Part shown: piece by piece, positions 48,401 through 59,227 of the stretch | How positions within the stretch are numbered: position 1 is the first letter of the stretch | Layout: each line of letters starts with the position of its first letter | DNA from: Closterium sp. Naga37s-1 | Taxonomy: Eukaryota > Streptophyta > Zygnematophyceae > Desmidiales > Closteriaceae | Direction of reading: 5' to 3' | Assembly: GCA_947471745.1 (NCBI GenBank) | Contig: CANJKZ010000523.1 | Coordinates: 136,501-200,500 of the forward strand | DNA length: 64,000 nucleotides | Program-made: the position numbers and the translations under genes | The notes under the pieces: model-generated | The model's input: the letters and a program-made list of their open reading frames with translations, nothing else | Told to the model about the DNA's origin: nothing | Database searches by the model: none

Positions 48401-51400
48401 CCTCTCCCTCGTCTTCTCCTCCCTGCAAGCCTTCCACCCACCCACTGCCTCCTCACGTGCAGCCCCATCCTGGCGGCCCCAGTCTGTCGCTCCTCCCCAG
48501 GCGTCAGAGGGCAGCAAGTGGCACGTGCTGCGCAGAGCAAGCCTGCGCTTTGCAGTGCTGCTGGCTACCGTGGCGGCAACAGGCGAGGAGGGGCAAGCAG
48601 TGGTGCAGTGGGTGGTGGGCGTGGCAGGGGTGGAGCGCATGCCGTGGGCTGTCAGTGACATGGTGCTGCTGCTCGCGGAGGGCAGGGGGGAACCGGATGC
48701 TGGCAGGCTGGCAAGAGATATGCAGTGGCGTTACCAGGGGAGCGAGAGCAGGGAGGGGGATGCTGGTGAGGAGGAGGAGGTGCAGGCGGTGCAGTGGGTG
48801 GTGCTGCTGATTCTGTACGCTGCTGTGCAATTCGACGACAGGTAAGCTGCCTCACTGGAAAATCTTGCTGCTTCCCACAAACATGCACACATGCAGGTCC
48901 TTCCACCTGCGCACACTCTCCCATTTCACCTCTCCGTTTCTCTCCCCTTGTGCCTCGCCAACACCCATGGCACGTGTGTCTCTCCTGTGCGGAGCAGGCT
49001 GGTGGACTATGAGGACATGCTTGGCGCGCTGCAGAGCTTGGTGCTCTCCAACCGCATCCCACCACTCAGATCGCCACTCCTCCCCCTCCCCTCCCTCGCA
49101 CCTTCTCCCCACAACCACCCCTCGGACGCCCACTCTCCCCCACCCGCCACCGCCACCCGCTCCACCTTCTTCCTGCTGGTGTTCCTGTCGCTGCACGCGC
49201 TGCTGCGCCCCTGCTGCTCCACTGTCTCGTTTGACGCGCAGCACCGCCTCCTCTGCTTCCTGCACCGCCACGCTGCAGTGCTCTCCTTCCCCCTCACCGC
49301 CTGGCACCTGGCTCTACCGCACTGGATCCTACTACAGGACGGTTTGGAGGAGCTGAGCCACAGCCTCGTCCACTCCTGGCTCTGCGCTGCTGCTGCCTCC
49401 CTGCCGCCTCCCTCTGCTCCAGGCCCCTCCCCTGGGATCAGCAATGCAGCAGCAGCAGCAGGCAGCGGTGGTGGCAGATTAAGGAATGTAGGTGAGAGTA
49501 CAGGCACGGGTGCTTGTGCTGCGAGTGGTGAGACGCCGGAGCTGGATGCTCTCGGTAGCTTGCTCAGCCATGGCAGTGAGAACAGCAATGCGAGCAGCCA
49601 TGGAGTGGAAGAGCTGGGCGGTGACAAGGAGGAGGCAGGGAGGCGATGTGCTAGGGTGGTGGCAGGGGTGGTGAGGGAGATGTGGCGGGCGAGGGGGGAG
49701 TGGCAGCAGCTGGCACAGGTGACTGAGGCACTGGCGATCCTGGTGGACAGGCATCCGCATTTGAGTGCCCGATTGGAGCAAGGGGCGCTCTCAACCATGG
49801 TACGTCAGTGACATCCGTTCTCCCTGTGCCTCAACAGCTGCTACCTTGAAGAGTTGTGCCTTGTTATTGCTCGTAATTGGTTCTTCTTGTGTATCCCACG
49901 ATGCCATAGCCAACTGCCTCCCCTCTCTTCTGCTACCACACACCCTTCTTGCTCCCTCCCTCCGTTTCTTGCCTCCCTTCGCCCCCCTCCCCCCCACTGT
50001 GTGCGTGCACCAGTACATAGAGGCCATGCTGCTGAGCGGCTCTAACCTACCGCCGCCTCTGCTGCTCTCCACCCTGCACCTGCTGGCCCGCCTGCTCTCT
50101 CACCTGCCCCCTAAGCCCCCCGTCCCTCCGCGCATGGGAGGGCGGCTGCAGTCATCGCCACAGCAGGCAACAGCGTGGGAACGCTTAGCGCAGCAGGTGA
50201 GAGGAGATCTTGCTGTTCCCGTATGCACCATCATGTGCCTCTCTTTTCTTATAAGGAAAAAATTCATTGTAATCAAACTCGGTACGTGCATGCCTCCCAT
50301 GGCGCCAATGCTACCCGTCCCAGGTGCTGATTGTGGTTGAGCCACTGGTGGAACCTACTGCTGTCAGCAGCACTGCGAGCGCTGCTCCTCCCACTCTCTC
50401 ACAACAACAGCAGCCGCAGCAGCAGCAGCAGCAATATAGCCAGGCATACAGGCAGGCACAGGTGCATAGTGGTGATGGTGGCGCAGGGAGCGAGCAGGAG
50501 GAGCGTGGCGAGAGGGAGCAGGTGCTGGTGGGGGCGTTGAGCGTGATCAACGCACTGCTGTGGCACGCAACAACACTCTACACACCCAGTGGCGCTGACC
50601 CATGCAGCCAACCCAACGAGCTCAACGGAGCAAGATCGGGCAGCAGTCGTACAGTGGGCGATGCGCGGCTGATGGCAGTGGTGGAGGCAAACGAGGACGT
50701 GGTGAATGCGGCTGGCACCATCATGATGAGCGCGGCTCTTGTGGGCTTCACAGAGGGGTGTGTGCGGGCTGCTGCACGTGGCATCTGTGGAACCACTGGT
50801 GATCTCGAGGACACGCCAGCAGTGGCTGGTGGGGGGACGCAAGGAGGGGGATGTGGTGTGGGTGTGGTGCAGGCGCGAGGGAGTGGGGGAGTGTGGCAAG
50901 GCTACTCCTGCCGTGTGCTGCTCTCCTGTCTCACCTTCTTCAACCTGCGTGTCTCATGGTACGTACGCCCCTGCCCCCTCCACCCTACCACTAATGATGC
51001 ATGCACCAGTCATCGGGCACTGCCTGATAGGTATTCCACAACAAGTACCCCAACATCGAGCATAGTCTTTTGAGCTTCAGTATGCTCCTACACCTCACCA
51101 GCTCTCACAGCCGGCAGCTCTCACAAGCATGCCCTCTCTGCTGCCTGCCCCAACTGCCTGTCCTCCCACCACAGGGTGCATGCACTCGAGGCTGCATCCA
51201 TTCTCCCCTCAGGCATTCCACCTCTCAATCTCTCGCTGCGATTCTCGCCTCCATCGCCGCAACCAGCAGCGACACCAGCAGCCATACCAGCAGCAGCAGC
51301 TGAAAGCGCCACTAGTCCTGCCGCAGGCTGTGCCAGTCAGGGCGACCCAGCAGCCCCCATGCGGCAGGCGCAGCAGCAGGAGCGCCCCGCCGTGCTGAGC

Positions 51401-52938
51401 TTGGCCTCCGCTTGCGACCTCGCTGCCATTCTGCTCGCGGCCGCTGCCGCCCAGCTGCCCGCCACCGTGGCCGCACACAGCAGAGAGCAGCGGGTGGGAG
51501 GAGCAGCGGGACCAGGCCGTCCCCCTGGGAACAGCAGTGGTTGCGGCAAGGCCGATGGGGATGAGAGGAAGGGAGCGGAGAGCAGGTCATGGGCAGGGAG
51601 GGCGGGTGGGAGATGCGGGCATGCGAGCATGCAAGACTCCTTTGTGGCTGCTGACCTTGCCTCGTGCGCCCTGCTCTCCTGCCTCTCCTCTCTCGCCCTC
51701 CCTGCACGTGCCTCCTCAGCACATCGCCCTGCACTACCCTTGGACCAAGGCGGCTCTGTCCCTTTTGCCCATCCTGCCGTACCACCCCTGCTGCCTGCAC
51801 CAGTGAACACCCCAGGTGAAAGCAACCTACGCTTGTCACAGCAGGAGCAGCAGGAGCGCCAGTATGATGTACCATCCACTCAGCCCTCCCCCCTGACCCC
51901 TCCCACTCCTGCTCCCCCCACTGCTCTCCCTCCCCTCCCTGCCGCTGTCTTCTGGCCGATCGCTGCTGCGCTGCAGCATGCAGCCTCGTGCCCACACCCC
52001 CCTGTGCGGCGCAACACGTGCCTCGCACTCTCCCTACTGCTGCACTGCTTTGATCCAGCCTCTGTCGCTCTCCCCCTGGCAGCCAGCCCCTGGACTCGCC
52101 TGCTGCTAGACGATGCCCTTGCCTCTATCACTGCCGCCGCTGCTGCCACTGCTGCTGGACCTTCTGCTGCCGCTGTCACTGCTGCTGCACCAGATGCAGC
52201 AGCGGTGCGAGCAGGTGAGAGCAGGCCTGCTGGGGAAGCAGTGAAAGCCCAGTCCTCCTCGTGCCCCTCGCCCGCCCTGCTGGACCTCCTGCTCTCCCAC
52301 AGCCTAGAAGCCCTCCACATCGCTGCCTCCTGCTTTCACCTCGCCCCACCCACCGCCCCTCCTCGATGGCTCTCTCAAATCTTCCAACCTGCCCGGGTCT
52401 CTGCTCTCGTGGGCTCGCTCTGGCGAACCCGCCAGCTGTCTCTGCCCGCCATCGCCACGTGTCACAGGCTCATTGGTGCGGGCCTGCTACCTCGCGCTGT
52501 TCTGCCCCAGCTTCTGGACCTCGTTCAGGTATGGGAGAGAGAGAGAGAGAGAGTGGGGGATGAAGGGGCGTGGGGGATGAAGAGGTGTGGGGAATGCAAG
52601 GGCCTGCATTGTCTGTCGCAGCTCTTGCACACTCGCTCCACGCATACTGCCCATCCATGCACCACACTGACAGCTTCCTCCCCAACACTGTCTCCCTGCA
52701 GGCACATGCCCGGCCACAGCCACAGCACAGCACCGGCAGCAACACCACCAGCAACTCCTCGTCCACGCTTACTGTTCGGCCTGTCTGGCTGGCGGGTTGC
52801 CTTGTGCTCTGCAGCCTCTCCATCCCTGCCGCTCTCTCCAATCCCTGTCTCGTGGACCCCTCGCTCCCTGCCACCCTGTCACAGCAGTGCGCTGCGTTCC
52901 TTGCCCTGCACGCCAAGCTGCCTCGCTGCACGCAGTAG
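45493..52938 (+). pseudogene. PRD1: PRD1 homologue, second copy with one nonsense codon
   Basis: Exons by homology and splice signals: 45493-45966, 46060-46181, 46378-47051, 47227-48841, 48998-49799, 50014-50196, 50324-50958, 51175-52528, 52702-52938; total 6,096 nt. Exons 1-4, 6 and 9 match copy 1 in length exactly; exons 5, 7 and 8 differ by +3, -12 and +15, so phase is kept everywhere and all donors and acceptors are present. The single lesion is TAG at 47027-47029 (codon 416) where copy 1 has GAG, in LAEHVFELLRS, a conserved PRD1 segment. A truncated 415-residue protein would keep the N-terminal region only. Exon 3 here has a better donor (GTGAGC) than copy 1 (GTCAGC). It may be a young pseudogene, a truncated functional form, or a base-call error. 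Confidence 0.85.
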
Positions 52939-53730
52939 CCCGTGCTGCCCTGCCTGCCTTGCCGTGCACCACTGTGGGACATGGAGACGTGATACAGGTA
53001 TTGAGGAGCATTGAACGCAAGTGGCTCAAGTACAACTGATGCTACCATATCACTTGCCACCCGTTCGCCACGGGTGCTTTTCCTCGCGTGTGGTCGCGTT
53101 CAGAAGTCTCATTGCATTACCAATGCCTCTATGAGTGAACCCCCACCAGAATTTCGCCCACAATCAACCAAGAACGAGGGCTCTTGGATATCCCCAGAGT
53201 AGCTCAATGTCCCCATCAACCTTCATGAGGATAGGCATGCCAAACTGCATGCATATGCCATGTGTCACTTGCTGTGCATGGTGTCTTGTCGGGCTGGAGA
53301 AGTGTGTATGCCAAGAATGCAGTCATGTTGTAAGCTACCACCGCAAGCCCAGCTTGCACTGTGCGGTGAAATCCCCTGCCTGGTGTTCAGTGCCTTTCGC
53401 CCCCTGCCTGGTGTTGGGTGGTGGGTTCCACTGTCCACTGCCAGTGAAGAGGATTAGTGGTAGCAGCAGGAACCTCCATGTGATACAACCTCCATGTATG
53501 TTGGTGCACTAATACAAGAGCAATAATGCAAGGGAGTTGAATGGCATTATCTGTGAAAAAGCTCCATTTCTCTAATTACCACTTGAACATAACAAGCTAC
53601 GTACATAAAACCATTATAGAGGTACAAGGTACACATCAGTTACAACATCTACCCTGCAATGTAATGGAAGTGCCTTAACTCCTCAACTCAGGCTCACTTC
53701 TACACCAATCCATCCTTCCCCAGCCTATCT
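52939..53730. other. 3' flank of PRD1 copy 2
   Basis: Counterpart of 26904-27720 with small indels; no separate gene seen. Confidence 0.5.
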
Positions 53731-53929
53731 TTGCGATATCTACTCCACTCCTCTGTACTCCCCTTCTTCTCTACTCCCCTCCTCTTCTCCCCTTCGCTGT
53801 CCCCCTTCTGCTCCATTCCCCCTTCTTTTCTGCTCTACTCCCCTTCTTATCTGCTCTGCTACTTTTTTACTCACTCACCCTTCCCTTCACTACACCAATC
53901 ATGGCCTGTACTGCTGCCTGCTTCGCTGC

Positions 53930-54293
53930 TGCTTCTCCTACACTGCTTCACTGCTTCACTACTACGCTGCTACACTGCTAGACTCCCCTTCTTCTCTACT
54001 CCCCTCCTCTTCTCCCCTTCGCTGTCCCCCTTCTGCTCCATTCCCTTTCTTTTCTGCTCTACTCCCCTTCTTATCTGCTACACTGCTACACGGCTACACT
54101 GCTACACTGCTACACTGATTCACTGCTACACTGCTTCACTCACTGCTACACTGCTACACTGCTTCACTGATTCACTGCTACACTGCTACACTCCTTCACC
54201 CCTTCACTCCACCCCTTCACATCTTCACCCCTTCACAGCTTTACCCCTTCACAGCTTCACCCCTTCACTGCTTCACCCCTTCACTCCTTCACT

Positions 54294-54295
<2 letters not shown>
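53930..54295. repeat. CTGCTTCA/CTGCTACA minisatellite, copy 2, part 1
   Basis: Shorter and more interrupted than at 27.9 kb. It contains a duplicated stretch of about 90 bases (53756-53845 again at 53984-54075). Confidence 0.88.
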
Positions 54296-54327
<32 letters not shown>

Positions 54328-54463
54328 GTGTGGGCTCGTGCACGAGCCATGGGAGGATAAAAATCCGTCCCCCCAGCTCCCCCTTGGGTGGGTTTGCCGA
54401 CGGACCGAGACCCTCAAAACAGGGTACTGCCGTTCATTCGGCTAAAAACCTCCGTGAAACCCC
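54295..54463 (-). mobile_element. Short poly(A) retroposon, copy b
   Basis: About 32 T, then the same unit of about 137 bases as at 28383-28519, with few differences. Confidence 0.72.
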
Positions 54464-54539
54464 AGCTGCTTATCTGCTTCGTCCCTCCATCTCTACTCTC
54501 CATCCCTTTCCTTCACCCCTTCTCTGCTGCTTCACCCCT

Positions 54540-56077
54540 TCTCTGCGTTTTCCTTAGCAGCCCTTAGCAGTTTCCTTAGCAGCTCTTAGCAGCTTCTCAG
54601 CAGCTCCCTTAGCAGACCTTAGCAGCTTCCTTAACAGTCGTTAGCAGCTTCCTTAACAGCCCTTAGCAGCTCTTTAACAGCCCTTAGCAGCTTCCCTCCT
54701 CTCATCTGCTTCACCCCTTCTCATCTGCTTCACCCCTTCTCTCTGCTTCACCCCTTATCTCTGCTTCACCCCTTATCTCTGCTTCACCCCTTATCTCCTC
54801 ACTCCCTTCTCATCTGCTTCACCCCTTCTGATCCGCTTCACCCCTTATCTCTGCTTCACCCCTTCTCTCTGCTTCACCCCTTCTCTCTCCTCACCCCCTA
54901 CTCTCCTTCAACCCATCTCTGCTTCACCCCTACTCTCCTTCAACCCATCTCTGCCTCATCCGGTCTCTCCTTCACCCAATCTCTCCTTCACCCACTCTCT
55001 GCTTCACCTTGTCTCTCCTTCACCCAATCTCTGCTTCACCCCTTATCTCTGCTTCACCCCTTATCTCTGCTTCACCCCTTATCTCCTCACCCCCTTCTCA
55101 TCTGCTTCACCCCTTCTGATCTGCTTCACCCCTTATCTCTGCTTCACCCCTTCTCTCTGCTTCACCCCTTCTCTCTCCTCACCCCCTACTCTCCTTCAAC
55201 CCATCTCTGCTTCACCCCTTCTCTCTGCTTCACCCCTTATCTCTGCTTCACCCCTTATCTCTGCTTCACCCCTTATCTCCTCACTCCCTTCTCATCTGCT
55301 TCACCCCTTCTGATCCGCTTCACCCCTTATCTCTGCTTCACCCCTTCTCTCTGCTTCACCCCTTCTCTCTCCTCACCCCCTACTCTCCTTCAACCCATCT
55401 CTGCTTCACCCCTACTCTCCTTCAACCCATCTCTGCCTCATCCGGTCTCTCCTTCACCCAATCTCTCCTTCACCCACTCTCTGCTTCACCTTGTCTCTCC
55501 TTCACCCAATCTCTGCTTCACCCCTTCTCATCTGCTTCACCCCTTCTCTCTGCTTCACCCCTTATCTCTGCTTCACCCCTTATCTCTGCTTCACCCCTTG
55601 TCTCCTCACCCCCTTCTCATCTGCTTCACCCCTTCTGATCTGCTTCACCCCTTATCTCTGCTTCACCCCTTCTCTCTGCTTCACCCCTTCTCTCTCCTCA
55701 CCCCCTACTCTCCTTCAACCCATCTCTGCTTCACCCCTACTCTCCTTCAACCCATCTCTGCTTCACCCCTACTCTCCTTCAACCCATCTCTGCCTCATCC
55801 GGTCTCTCCTTCACCCAATCTCTCCTTCACCCACTCTCTGCTTCACCTTGTCTCTCCTTCACCCAATCTCTGCTTCACCTTGTCTCTCCTTCACCCAATC
55901 TCTGCTTCACCTTGACTCTCCTTCACCCAATCTCTGCTTCACCCTGTCTCTCCTTCATACCATCTCTGCTTCACCCCTTCTCTCCTTCCCCCCTTCTCTG
56001 ACACCCCTTCTCTCCTTCCCTTTTCTACTACACCCCTTCTCTCCTTCCCTTCTCTCACCCCTTCTCCAACAAACCAC
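54540..56077. repeat. Pyrimidine-rich TTCACCCCTT minisatellite with higher-order repeats
   Basis: After a short CTTAGCAGC belt (to about 54700) come about 1.4 kb of 16-18 base units such as CTCTGCTTCACCCCTT. A marker block around CATCCGGTCTCTCC recurs at about 54958, 55440 and 55797, giving larger repeats of roughly 480 and 357 bases. Copy 1 lacks this expansion. Confidence 0.92.
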
Positions 56078-56161
56078 TTTTTTTTTTTTTGTTGGTGTGG
56101 GCTCGTGCACGAGCCATTGGAGGACAAAAATCCGTCCCGCCAGCTCCCCCTTGGGTGGGTT
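56078..56161 (-). mobile_element. Short poly(A) retroposon, copy c, 5'-truncated
   Basis: A T run followed by only about 70 bases of the unit, stopping at GGGTGGGTT. In its own orientation this is a 5' truncation. Confidence 0.7.
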
Positions 56162-56269
56162 CACCCCTCCTCTTCTCCCCTTCTCTGTCCCCCTTCTGCT
56201 CCATTCACCTTCTTATCTGCTCTGCTACTTTTCTACTCACCCACCCTTCCCTTCACTACCAGTCATGGA

Positions 56270-56796
56270 CTGTACTGCTGCACTGCTTCGCTGCTTCTTC
56301 TTGTACACTGCTTCACTGCTACACTGCTACACTGCTACACTGCTACACTGCTACACTGCTTCGCTGCTACACTGCTTCACTGCTACACTGCTTCACAGCT
56401 TCACAGCTTCACTGCTACACTGCTACACTGCTACACTGCTACACTGCTATACTGCTACACTGCTACACTGCTACACTGCTACACTGCTACACTGCTACAC
56501 TGCTACACTGCTACACTGCTACACTGCTACACTGCTTCACTGCTTCACTGCTACACTGATACACTGCTACACTGCTTCACTGCTACACTGCTTCACTGCT
56601 ACACTGCTACACTGCTTCACAGCTTCGCTGCTACACTGCTACACTGCTTCGCTGCTTCGCTGCTACACTGCTACACTGCTACACTGCTACACTGCTTCAC
56701 TGCTTCACTGCTTCACTGCTACACTGCTACACCCCTTCACTCCTTCACCCCTTCACCACTTCACAGCTTCACCCCTTCACAACTTCTCTCCTACCC
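56270..56796. repeat. CTGCTACA minisatellite, copy 2, part 2
   Basis: More than 50 octamers, here mostly CTGCTACA in pure runs (for example 56410-56530). Confidence 0.95.
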
Positions 56797-56946
56797 TTTT
56801 TTTTTTTTTGGTGTGGGCTCGTGCACGAGCCATGGGAGGATAAAAATCCGTCCCGCCAGCTCCCCCTTGCGTGGGTTTGCCGACGGACTGAGACCCTAAA
56901 AAGCAGGGTACTGCCGTTCATTCGGCTAAAAACCTCCGTGAAACCC
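56797..56946 (-). mobile_element. Short poly(A) retroposon, copy d
   Basis: 13 T, then the full unit; its far end is partly re-duplicated (CTAAAAACCTCCGTGAAACC occurs twice, 56925-56973). Confidence 0.7.
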
Positions 56947-56999
56947 CAGCTGCTAAAAACCTCCGTGAAACCCTAAAAAGCAGGGTATCTGCTTCATCC

Positions 57000-57345
57000 C
57001 TCCATCCCTTCTCTCCGTCACCCCTTCTCTGTTGCTTCACCCCTTCTCTGCTGCTTCACCCCTTCTCTGTTGCTTCACCCCTTCTCTGCTGCTTCCTTAG
57101 CAGCCCTTAGAAGCTTCCTTAACAGCCCTACGCAGCATCATTAGCAGTTCCCTTAGCAGCTCTTAGCAGCTTCCTTAGCAGCTTCTTTAGCAGCTTCTTA
57201 GCAGCTCCCTTAGCAGTCCTTAGCAGCATCCTTAGCAGCATCCTTAGCAGCTTCCTTAGCAGCCCTTAGCAGCTTCCTTAACAGCCGTTAGCAGCTTCCT
57301 TAACAGCCCTTAGCAGCTTCCCTCCTCCCTTAACAGCAGCTACCC
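57000..57345. repeat. TTCACCCCTTCTCTG and TTAGCAGC repeats, copy 2
   Basis: Counterpart of 28520-28945. Confidence 0.9.
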
Positions 57346-57439
57346 CACTCCTTCACCCCCTCCTCAGCATCACGGGTTTGAGGAACTGACTGTTCGGCGA
57401 GTAGCAAAGGATTCAAAGGGCACCAAGAGGAAAGGACCC

Positions 57440-57504
57440 TCCACACCCACGCCAGTGTGGAAAAGTCCGTGGCATCAAGTCCTCCTCACCCACGCCAGTG
57501 AGGA
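57440..57504 (+). ncRNA. Paired hairpins, copy 2
   Basis: Both stems and both CCACGCCA loops are identical to 29051-29115. Confidence 0.4.
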
Positions 57505-57742
57505 AAAACTTGTGGTAACCGAGTCACCCCAAGGGAATCGCTACCTGGAGTGTGTGGTATCCATTGCAACCGCCGGCCGGCCGGTTGGTCAGGACCAGCC
57601 TCCATCACAGATTCCCTTGAAGCTCCCCGACCACCGCATGCCACAACCCCTTGGCCTGAGCATGCACACTAAGTTGCCCTTTGCCTCCGCGCCACCCACC
57701 ATCCCAGTCAAAACCTCGCCACCGCTCTGCCAAAGGTTCTAG
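57455..57742 (+). CDS. Conserved small ORF, copy 2
   Basis: 95 residues, one residue different from 29066-29353. Same caveats: GTG start inside a hairpin, no known domain. Confidence 0.25.
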   Translation: MWKSPWHQVLLTHASEEKLVVTESPQGNRYLECVVSIATAGRPVGQDQPPSQIPLKLPDHRMPQPLGLSMHTKLPFASAPPTIPVKTSPPLCQRF

Positions 57743-57824
57743 CCGCTTCCCCCTCCCCTCGTCTCCTCTCTTGACAGAATCGTGGCTGATTCAGTGCGGC
57801 TGCTGTCTGCTATAGCTGCTGCGT

Positions 57825-58655
57825 TGGCTACCGTTGTCCTGCTACCATTGTCCTGCTACCGTTGTCCTGCTACCGTTGTCCTGCTACCGTTGTCCTGCTA
57901 CCGTTGTCCTGCTACCGTTGTCCTGCTACCGTTGTCCTGCTACCGTTGTCCTGCTACTGTTGACCTGCTACCGTTGAAGGGCGGTGTGTGCTGCTGACGT
58001 TGGAAGGGGAGGTGTGTCCTGCTGACGTTGGAAGGGGAGGTGTGTCCTGCTGACGTTGGAAGGGGAGGTGTGTCCTGCTGACGTTGGAAGGGGAGGTGTG
58101 TCCTGCTGACGTTGGAAGGGGAGGTGTGTCCTGCTGATGTTGGAAGGGGAGGTGTGTCCTGCAGACGTTGGAAGGGGAGGTGTGTCCTGCTGCCGTGACG
58201 ACCGTTGAAATTGCTGCTGCCGTGGAAGACGTTGAAACCGCTGCTGCCGTGGAGACGTTGAAACCGCTGCTGCCGTGAAGTTGAAACCGCTGCTGCCGTG
58301 GAGACGTTGAAACCGCTGCTGCCGTGAAGTTGAAACCGCTGCTGCCGTGGAGACGTTGAAACCGCTGCTGTTGTGATTGAAACCGCCGCTGCCGTGAAGA
58401 CGTTGAAACCGCTGCTGCCGTGGAGACGTTGAAACCGCTGCTGCCGTGAAGTTGAAACCGCTGCTACCGTGGAGACGTTGAAACCGCTGCTGCCGTGAAG
58501 TTGAAACCGCTGCTGCCGTGGAGACGTTGAAACCGCTGCTGCCGTGAAGACGTTGAAACCGCTGCTGCCGTGAAGTTGAAACCGCTGCTGCCGTGGAGAC
58601 GTTGAAACCGCTGCTGCCGTGAAGACGTTGAAACCGCTGCTGCCGTGAAGACCAT
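57825..58655. repeat. Minisatellite stack, copy 2
   Basis: Counterpart of 29440-30265 with different unit numbers: about two more 14-base units and slightly fewer 23/26-base units. Confidence 0.95.
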
Positions 58656-59227
58656 AGAGATTGCTGCTGCCGTTGAAGACCGTTGCCACCTCTCCCCTTG
58701 TCTGCACCAGGCTGCTCCAACCCTTCAGCGTTCAGGGGTTCTTCCCCTCTTCTCTCCACCAAGCCGCTTCTCCCCTTGTCTGCACCAGGCTGATTCAACC
58801 CTTCAGGGTTTAGGGGTTCTCCTCCTCTTCTCTCCACCAGGCAACTTCTCCCCTTGTCTGCGACAGGCTGCTTCAACCTTGATGGGTTTAGGGGTTCTCC
58901 TCCTCTTCTCTCCACCAGGCCGCTTCTCCTCTTCTCCCCGCCAGGCTGCTTCACCCCTTCTCCGCATTGGCTGCATAGCCTCTCCTTGCAGCCTCTGCTT
59001 CGCGGCGGTTTCGTAATCTGTTTCGTAGTCCGCGATTCCTTCGTAGTCCGCAGATCCTTCGTAGTCCGCAGTTCCTTCGTAGTCCGCGGTTCCTTCGAAA
59101 TCCGCCGTTCGCCGCTCCCTCGTAGCCCGCCGTTCGCCGTTGCCTTGTAGTCAGTCCGCCGTTGCCTTGTAGTCAGTCCGCCGTTGCCTTGTAGTCAGTC
59201 CGCCGTTGCCTTGTAATCCGCCGTTGC
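58656..59227. repeat. TCTCCACCAGGC and TCGTAGTCCGC belt, copy 2
   Basis: Counterpart of 30266-30837; one extra 19-base CCGCCGTTGCCTTGTAGTC unit. Confidence 0.85.
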
